From NCBI GenBank assembly GCA_947646735.1, contig CANTFK010000985.1:62001-126000 (forward strand): a DNA stretch of 64,000 nucleotides, read 5' to 3'. Of the stretch, positions 58,034-64,000 are shown piece by piece. The notes below the pieces were generated by a model. It saw only the letters and a program-made list of their open reading frames with translations, was not told the origin of the DNA and did no database searches. The stretch's first letter is position 1. Every line of letters begins with the position of its first letter. This DNA is from Peronospora farinosa (lineage: Eukaryota > Oomycota > Peronosporomycetes > Peronosporales > Peronosporaceae). A program made the position numbers and the translations under genes.

Positions 58034-58331
58034 GACCAGGATAAGATGGTGCCGCTCAACTCATAAAGCAGCACCATTGATTTACTGCAATACGGACTCG
58101 CTTTCGTTGTCGTGTTTGTGGCCGCACACCTACTCGGACTCTTCTTCCCAAAACTTTTCAAATTATCTCTCATTACGGGCTAGATGTGGCCGATATGCGT
58201 TTGGATGGTCGTCGCATGTCTTTTAGCCGAAACGTGGTAAACCCCCATTCGGTGGACTATAATCGACTCGCACAAGTATTTCCAGAGAAAGATCTGCCAA
58301 TGCAAACCTCCACCATTTCGAGTGGCCATGT
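58034..58331 (+). pseudogene. Degraded, internally deleted copy of the CPA2/RCK antiporter gene (B)
   Basis: 58034-58181 matches 53265-53421 of the intact gene (including CTGCAATACGGACTCGCTTT and CTCATTACGGGCT). It then continues, after a deletion of about 2 kb, with sequence matching 55468 onward (AGATGTGGCCGATATGCGTT) to about 55620. The join puts a TAG stop directly after the N-terminal part. No open frame remains. Confidence 0.85.
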
Positions 58332-58911
58332 TTTGGTACGTCAGGTAGGAACTATGACCCATTCTCGACCAACCGAAACAACCAGTCAAATTTTTTGTTG
58401 CATATGACAGCCAAAAAGCTGGCGGCCACTGGGCAATTGATACGGACGCCGGTTTTGTCTCCAAACTCCGGCCGTAGTGGATGTAACCGCTGGTATTCAT
58501 ACACCTGGTAATCAGCAGGTGCATGCCTGTCTTTTAATGTTATCTAAACGTATCAGATGCAACGTTGTGCTATAACTACTTCGTCAGCTAGATTAAATGT
58601 TAAGACATTACATTGAGTGTCCTTTCCAAAGCGAAGATCGAACGTCCCCGCCAAAGGTACGTGTATCTTCTCCAGTGCATACAAGGCAGCACACTATTCT
58701 TCCATGCAAGTCAAATACTGTAATCATAATTATTGCAATAATAAGCAACGTGCGTGTCTCAAATGGAATGACGAGTGCGACGACACGATTAGCGAGCTGC
58801 TATAGGCCAACGCGTGAGTCACTGCTGTTTTGTATGGGACCGACAGACCTCTCGATTCGACAGCTGGACGAGAGCGGCACCTGACGGCGGACCGACATTT
58901 TGAAGCGATCG
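58332..58911. other. Intergenic region upstream of the fluoride exporter
   Basis: About 580 bp with no supportable gene. It must contain the FEX promoter. Confidence 0.5.
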
Positions 58912-60252
58912 ATGCAGACAATCTCCGAGGACTTTGCGACGTTGGCAACGCCCGGACCCTTTTCTCTGCAGCGGCCCGATAATAGGACGTCGTTCAGGGA
59001 ACACGGAGGCATCTTTGTGGACCAAGACCTGCCAAGCCATGAAGCTGTCAGTGCGCGGGTGGCAGGAGCCACAACAGAGCGGACCTGGTGTGAAATCTCT
59101 AGGAAATCTCTAGACAAATACGTGCCTGTGGTGATGAGCATCATCATTGGTTCGTACTTTGGCGTGGGAGTTCGAGTGCTGCTTACGGAGTTTGCCAATG
59201 CCATGTACAAGATTCAAACCGAGTTGTTAGTGCTGCTGGGCTTCAGCTTTTACCTGCCAAACGTGGTAGGCTGCTTTGTCATGGGCCTCGCTATCCGCAT
59301 GAAGCCAGTGCTACGTGGTCAGTATGACGTGCTACTGACGGGAGTGACGACAGGATTTTGCGGTAGCTGTACCTCTTTTGCCAGCTGGGACCTTGAAGCG
59401 GCCCTTATGTTCGTCCATGGCCGATGGTTGAACGCCATTTTGATGCTGTGTGTACATGTGGCAAGTGTGATGATGAGTCTTCGATTTGGCGTGCACGTGG
59501 CGGAGGGGATAGTGCACTACTTTACTCTGCAAGAGTATCCATTCCGAAAACCACCGGCTAACCTTGGACAGCTGAATCTGGACCTAGAGAGGAATATCAA
59601 CCACTTTCGAGCGATGAAGATGCATACTTTCGGACCATTGGTTGCTCGACGAGTGCAAGCTACGGAAGAATCGCTGGCTGTGGCGAGAGACTCTTGCAAC
59701 GAATTGATGGCGGAAATTATTCAAGTGGAACAAGAACAGCACCCGATTGACCACAACAATATGGTTTGGGTCGTAATAACCTTCGCGCTTACCGTGCTTT
59801 TCTGGGTGCTGGCATTCTGTGGTTTCGACAGCTATCTTAGCTCGAGATTTCTGGCGCTTTGTTTTGGTCCATTCGGTGCACTGCTGCGGTGGTACTTGTC
59901 GATGTACAACAGCAAACCCATGTGCAAACGGTTCCCTTTCTTTACTTTCTTACCGAACATATCGGCATCCTGTCTCAGCTGTGTTATGGAGATTATTGGT
60001 AGTGTTGTGTACAAGGACAGTGCGTCTGCCTACCGTCATTTCGTGATATTCGGCCAAGGAGGCATCATGGTCGGGTTCCTGGGGTCACTTTCCACGGTTT
60101 CTACGTGGGTGAACGAGCTGGATGGTCTTTCGTCGCGGCGCTTGTTGTGGGCGTATCGTTACGGTCTCGCGAGTGTCATTATCTCGCAGCTCGCGAGTGT
60201 TTTTGTTCTAGGCATGTACAACGTGTACGGCAGTGATCCTCTCATGGGATAA
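58912..60252 (+). CDS. Fluoride export protein FEX (tandem CrcB domains)
   Basis: A 446-aa protein from the ATG at 58912. Eukaryotic FEX proteins are a fused pair of CrcB/Fluc modules that expel F- across the plasma membrane. The first module (about residues 70-215) has YFGVGVRVLL, NVVGCFVMGL and GVTTGFCGSCTSFASWDLEA, the equivalent of the bacterial GFxGGxTTFSTF ion-path motif. A loop of about 75 residues follows, and then the second module (about 290-440) has FGPFGALLRWYLS, NISASCLSCVMEI and GFLGSLSTVSTWVNEL. Both modules keep an Arg after the first Gly-rich turn and an Asn in the second helix. The first 60 residues are polar and cytosolic. The reading frame extends four codons upstream but without an ATG. 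Confidence 0.92.
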   Translation: MQTISEDFATLATPGPFSLQRPDNRTSFREHGGIFVDQDLPSHEAVSARVAGATTERTWCEISRKSLDKYVPVVMSIIIGSYFGVGVRVLLTEFANAMYKIQTELLVLLGFSFYLPNVVGCFVMGLAIRMKPVLRGQYDVLLTGVTTGFCGSCTSFASWDLEAALMFVHGRWLNAILMLCVHVASVMMSLRFGVHVAEGIVHYFTLQEYPFRKPPANLGQLNLDLERNINHFRAMKMHTFGPLVARRVQATEESLAVARDSCNELMAEIIQVEQEQHPIDHNNMVWVVITFALTVLFWVLAFCGFDSYLSSRFLALCFGPFGALLRWYLSMYNSKPMCKRFPFFTFLPNISASCLSCVMEIIGSVVYKDSASAYRHFVIFGQGGIMVGFLGSLSTVSTWVNELDGLSSRRLLWAYRYGLASVIISQLASVFVLGMYNVYGSDPLMG

Positions 60253-61248
60253 GCCATTTACTTATTAGCTAGTACCTGCGCTGTTCCTCTTAATAATAAC
60301 GTGAATGCAGCAAAAAACGAACAACGTTGAAAATGCCGAAGCGATTTGCAATCATCGCCCAACTCATAATGTGACGAAAACCAATCACAAGTTTCAAGGA
60401 CCAATGCTGAACATTGCCCGCATAATGGCTTCCGTGTCGTCTTGTAGCTGATACAAGCTCTCATGATTTCGAACCTCAGCTTGCACCGATCCTGGCGACG
60501 ATTCTTGAATAGCTTGTAATGCAGCTTTACCTCCTGTTTGACTCGTATTATATCAGTAAAGATTCAAACAGTAAAAGACCATGGACACATATTTACCAGC
60601 TAAGACCGCCTCACTCTGCAAGACTAACGCACGACGTGTATGAGTAGTCGACAGCATTGCCTCCCCGACTTCAATTACATCCACTATCAGCTGCATTTTA
60701 GTACAATTCATTGCTGTTGTAATTTCTATTTCCTTCGATAGTCACCTCCAAAGCTCCGGAGCGTCTCCGTGCACTTGATTGCGTCTTCCTCGGACAAAAG
60801 TCGACACCTTAACCATCTCAATACAGCGAATCAATATCGTTTGATTAATCTCCACCCTGTCATGATCTCACATGAAGTTCCGTTTGCCGTTACTCGAGTA
60901 TATTCGCATTAGTTTCTTGTATATGACACACTTGAGTGGCTGCTCGAATTTGCGCTGGAAGAACTTGCCTAAACGCGGGTACACGAGCTGTACGCTTTGT
61001 AAAGTGTTATCCAGGGTAAGTTCACCATGTCTGTTAGAGTGTTTAAGCTTCGTTCTGCTCCCTACTACGCGCTCCATGACGAGCTGAGCGCGGAAGATGT
61101 GGCACGAGGCAGCGCGCGGCATTTTTTCGTCACTTCAACTTACGGAAAATGAATCGGATTGGTAGAAACTGAATAAAATACAAGAGCAAGAAACAACCAA
61201 TCATAGGCGAGATATTCAGCGAATAATACTTACTAAGAAACAGCAAAG
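60253..61248. other. Intergenic region with a possible small minus-strand gene
   Basis: About 1 kb. Apart from the weak two-exon model listed separately, 60868-61122 is open on the minus strand and a 41-codon ATG frame (61027 onward) is open on the plus strand. I recognise neither and cannot choose between them. Confidence 0.4.
60394..60711 (-). CDS. Possible small two-exon gene, unrecognised
   Basis: Exons 60711-60597 and 60533-60394 join in phase 1 over a 63-bp intron (GTAAAT...CAAACAG) and give 84 aa: MNCTKMQLIVDVIEVGEAML ... and a C-terminus ESLYQLQDDTEAIMRAMFSIGP split here by my numbering. The composition is soluble, helical and charged, with heptad-like spacing, and could be the C-terminal part of a longer protein whose 5' exons I could not find; the frame stays open a little upstream of the ATG. 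No family is recognised. Confidence 0.3.
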
Positions 61249-63164
61249 ATGCCTGGACCTGGACGACGGGCGCTGTTGCTATGGCTCATCGTTGCGTGCT
61301 TGATGTCGAGTGTATACTCTCTTGACCAACAATGGAAAGAATACTGGGAGGCGGTCATGTACCATACGGGACTGGGCTGTACGTGACGATGAAATGTATC
61401 CAAACGACTGCAACGTAAATGCTCACATAGTGCTATTGTATTCAACATTATGCCAGCAGATCAGTGCACGTTTGTGAAGAAACCTTCGCAGATGGTGCGG
61501 CAGCATTTACAGGAGAACTTAAAAGGCCAAGAACGAGCAGTGGAAGCGGTGGTCAGTGCAATCGAAGCCTGGGAATTCTCGTGCGTCGACACTTGTGGAT
61601 ATGATTGAGTGGGTACATTTTTTGACTGTGATTACTGTTCATGTTTGATTGATAGACGGACTTCTGCCAAAGATCGTGCGCCATTGGTGCTGGCGTTCAC
61701 GGGACCGACAGGCACAGGCAAAACGGAGATGTCCAATCTAATTGCAGAGGCGCTGTTTAAACGCAAGAAGAAGCTACAAAGCAGTGAAAAGAGAGTGCCG
61801 TCGGGGTTGATGATATTTCGGTACGCTAGTTGACTCAGCAGAGGTACTGTAACATTCTATTCTGTATTACTGATGTATATGTTACCATGGGACGACGGCA
61901 GCGGAGAAGACTTTAGCGACAACTTCACGAATCCCATAACGGCATACCACACACAGATTAAGGCCAGGTACGAACGTTAGCGTAATTGTTGTAAAGAAAG
62001 CTGCGGCATTTGCTGATGTGGCTTTTGTTGCAGACTTGCGGAGCACTTGCACCATTGCTCAGGAAAAGCCGTCGTAGTCATTGATGAAGTACAGAAGGTG
62101 ATTCCGCACACCCTTGACGGTAGGTATCCTCTTTTGCTACTTACTTGCAACTTATCGGTAGATCTTACGCCAAATCCACGCATGCGTAGTATTCATGGAG
62201 GCGGTCAGCGAAAGCTCCCAATTTTCCTACTACGAACACGGAATAACGAACAACATCGACACCGCCAACGTACGTGAACTATGGAATGAAAAAAATGAAT
62301 CGATGGCTACGTAATTGTGGAGCTTATAGCACACACTTTCAGGTCATTTTCGTGTTTGTGTCAGACATAGGCGTCCGTGAAATGGAGCAGGTCATGATTC
62401 AGTACGAGACTCGAGACGAGATACCTACTGTACAGCTTGAAAGGGTCGTGAAGGAAGCTTTGGACGAGCAGTGGAAGCGGCTAGACTTTGGCAAAATGAT
62501 CGATCAGGTATGCTGAGCTGCTATCGGGGGTCGATAACTCCAGCCTGTACTTTAACTGAGTGTGCTCTTGTTTACTTGCAACTGCTGCTACACATTTTCA
62601 GGTCATTCCTTTCCTGCCATTTGAGCACCAGCACATTGTCGAGATCATTGCACTCAAGCTAAAACAATTGGACGAAAACTATCGTAACAAGTACTGGCAC
62701 CGACTGTGGATTGAGGTGCGCTACTTGCGGTCGTCACCATTCGGGTGATACTCTGTTTGGTCTGCTGATGTTGTAGTCCCTTTTTGTAGGAAAACATTGC
62801 CGATTACATGTCTCGTTTGGACTCGGTGCACTACAAAGTGCGCTCGGCAGTAATTAACGGCGAGGTCAAGTCCAGCAAGGTGTTCGCCAAGTACGGCGCT
62901 CGAGATGTGGAGACGGGTCCGATTCAATTGCTCAAATCCAAATTACTGCGCTACCTTCGGCCATTCAATCCCAACGCTGAGATTCGAATCTCGCAGGACC
63001 CCGTCACGAAAGAAATCTCAATTGTCTCGTGTGGACAGGAAAACACTAAGAAAGTGTCGTCCAAGGCCCAAAGCAGTCTGTCCGGCGAAACTGTCCCCGG
63101 CGATGACAGTACCGGTTTTGTACAAGTTGGTTGCGTCACAAAGTGGTCGGGTCGATTTGAATAA
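61249..63164 (+). CDS. ER-targeted AAA+ ATPase of torsin/ClpB type (9 exons)
   Basis: Nine exons in phase: 61249-61378, 61460-61580, 61656-61820, 61902-61967, 62034-62119, 62190-62269, 62343-62507, 62602-62715, 62790-63164; 433 aa. A clear signal peptide (residues 1-25, core [17 protein letters not shown]) is followed by a short linker and [15 protein letters not shown], as at the start of torsin and Clp NBD2 domains. Walker A is GPTGTGKT (about 100-107), Walker [10 protein letters not shown], the sensor-1 region [10 protein letters not shown], then VPFLP-like [11 protein letters not shown] as in torsins. Near residue 344 YGARDVE matches the Clp-type sensor-2 GAR motif, where torsins have GCK. 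The C-terminal 70 residues are extra and low-complexity. No ER-retention tetrapeptide is seen. Exon 2 has two possible acceptors three bases apart. Confidence 0.85.
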
Positions 63165-63273
63165 CTTCCAATCACAACATCGTTTTATCCATTTTTTTGA
63201 ACCAATCACAACTCTGTATCTTACAGAGGGAGGATCTCCCATAACCCAAAAAGCGACTGTAACGCTAACACTA

Positions 63274-64000
63274 ATGAGCGGATTAGAGTCATCAGAGATT
63301 TGGGGCGCAGACGATGGACTGGATCCGGAGATCCTGCTCATGTCAAATGAGGAGTTACGTCAGCGTATACGTCTGCTGGATAACGACATCCGTATTATGC
63401 GCAGCGATACACAGCGTATCAACCACGAGAGTAATTCACAGCGTGATCGGATTAAAGAGAACAATGAAAAGGTGAAACTTAATATGCAATTGCCGTACTT
63501 AGTGGCAAATGTGGTGGAAATATTGGAGCTAGAAGATGATGAGGATGAACAGGACGGTGCTGCAACGGACGTTGATGCTCAGCGCAAGGGTAAAAGTGCC
63601 GTCATCAAGACAAGTACACGACAAACAATCTTTTTGCCAATCCCGGGGCTTGTAGACTCAACGACATTGATACCAAATGATCTAGTAGGTGTCAATAAAG
63701 ACAGTTATCTGATTCTAGAGAAGCTGCCATGTGAATACGACTCGAGAGTTAAAGCTATGGAAGTGGATGAAAAGCCTACGGAAGAATACAGTGATATTGG
63801 TGGACTGGATAAACAGATCCAAGAGCTTGTGGAAGCCGTTGTACTACCTATGACACACAAGGAGAAGTTTGAAGCTATTGGCATTATGCCACCGAAGGGT
63901 GTGCTACTCCATGGACCTCCTGGTACGGGCAAGACGCTACTGGCACGAGCATGTGCCAAACAGACAGATGCTATTTTTTTGAAGCTGGCAGCCCCACAAT
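63274..64000 (+). CDS. 26S proteasome regulatory ATPase Rpt5/PSMC3 (5' part)
   Basis: The gene starts at the ATG at 63274 and is cut by the window end after 242 codons. Rpt5 (S6a, 26S regulatory subunit 6A) is one of six AAA+ ATPases of the 19S base that unfold substrates. The N-terminus has a coiled coil (about residues 18-70: [20 protein letters not shown], split here) followed by the OB region ([15 protein letters not shown] ... [18 protein letters not shown]). Then come [51 protein letters not shown], and Walker A GPPGTGKT near residue 214. These segments agree closely with Rpt5 rather than the other five subunits. No intron is seen in the part present. It lies 109 bp downstream of the AAA+ gene on the same strand. 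Confidence 0.96.
   Translation, partial: MSGLESSEIWGADDGLDPEILLMSNEELRQRIRLLDNDIRIMRSDTQRINHESNSQRDRIKENNEKVKLNMQLPYLVANVVEILELEDDEDEQDGAATDVDAQRKGKSAVIKTSTRQTIFLPIPGLVDSTTLIPNDLVGVNKDSYLILEKLPCEYDSRVKAMEVDEKPTEEYSDIGGLDKQIQELVEAVVLPMTHKEKFEAIGIMPPKGVLLHGPPGTGKTLLARACAKQTDAIFLKLAAPQ

Noticed and set aside
61027..61152. 41-codon ATG frame on the plus strand before the AAA+ gene
   Set aside because: Reads like a possible peptide, but the opposite strand is equally open and no homology or splice partner is visible.

Overview
The window looks like nuclear DNA from an oomycete, most likely a Peronosporales (Phytophthora or downy mildew) relative. The reasons are many short spliceosomal introns (about 60-90 nt, often starting GTACG), compact and frequently divergent or convergent gene pairs, a eukaryotic gene set (26S proteasome, XPA, METTL1, BEACH, F-box, PHTF, FEX), and core-promoter signals of the oomycete INR/FPR type. 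This is an inference from gene content; no species can be named from the sequence alone.

Region 1 (1-16895) is a near-perfect tandem array of a 399-bp unit. Each unit carries one complete tRNA-Pro(AGG) gene on the minus strand with internal A and B boxes and a downstream Pol III T-run. The window holds 42 complete tRNA genes and starts inside a unit, so the array continues to the left. In 22 of the 42 copies a single G41-to-A change breaks the C29-G41 pair of the anticodon stem. The last units are 400 bp and more diverged, and the array stops within a few bases of where the next tRNA 3' end would lie. A separate single-copy tRNA-Arg(TCG) follows at 17529-17601 on the plus strand.

Region 2 (17.7-26 kb) holds two TCAIM-like (DUF4460) genes. 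They share a nearly identical 5' segment of about 690 bp but have diverged 3' ends; the first copy is frameshifted in a T-run. A TMEM41-type VTT membrane protein lies between them on the minus strand. A large inverted repeat (two arms of about 414 bp) and an unrecognised gene with an RVSF motif follow.

Region 3 (26.4-48.4 kb) is gene-dense: PHTF homologue (8 exons, minus), LicD-type membrane protein (minus), a giant PH-BEACH-WD40 protein (plus, 4 exons, about 3294 aa), METTL1 (minus, 6 exons), XPA (plus, 121 bp from METTL1), an F-box protein (minus), an SLC35F5-like transporter (minus) and a C2/U-box E3 ligase (plus).

Region 4 (48.4-61 kb) is sparse and decayed. An intact CPA2 cation/proton antiporter fused to an RCK/TrkA-N domain sits between two degraded, internally deleted copies of itself. 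A two-domain fluoride exporter (FEX/CrcB) and a weakly supported small gene follow.

Region 5 (61.2-64 kb) has a secreted or ER-type single-domain AAA+ ATPase with mixed torsin and ClpB features (9 exons), and the 5' part of the proteasome ATPase Rpt5/PSMC3, which runs off the window. All intron models were made by reading splice signals and reading frame by eye; each was checked for phase, but none is backed by transcript data.
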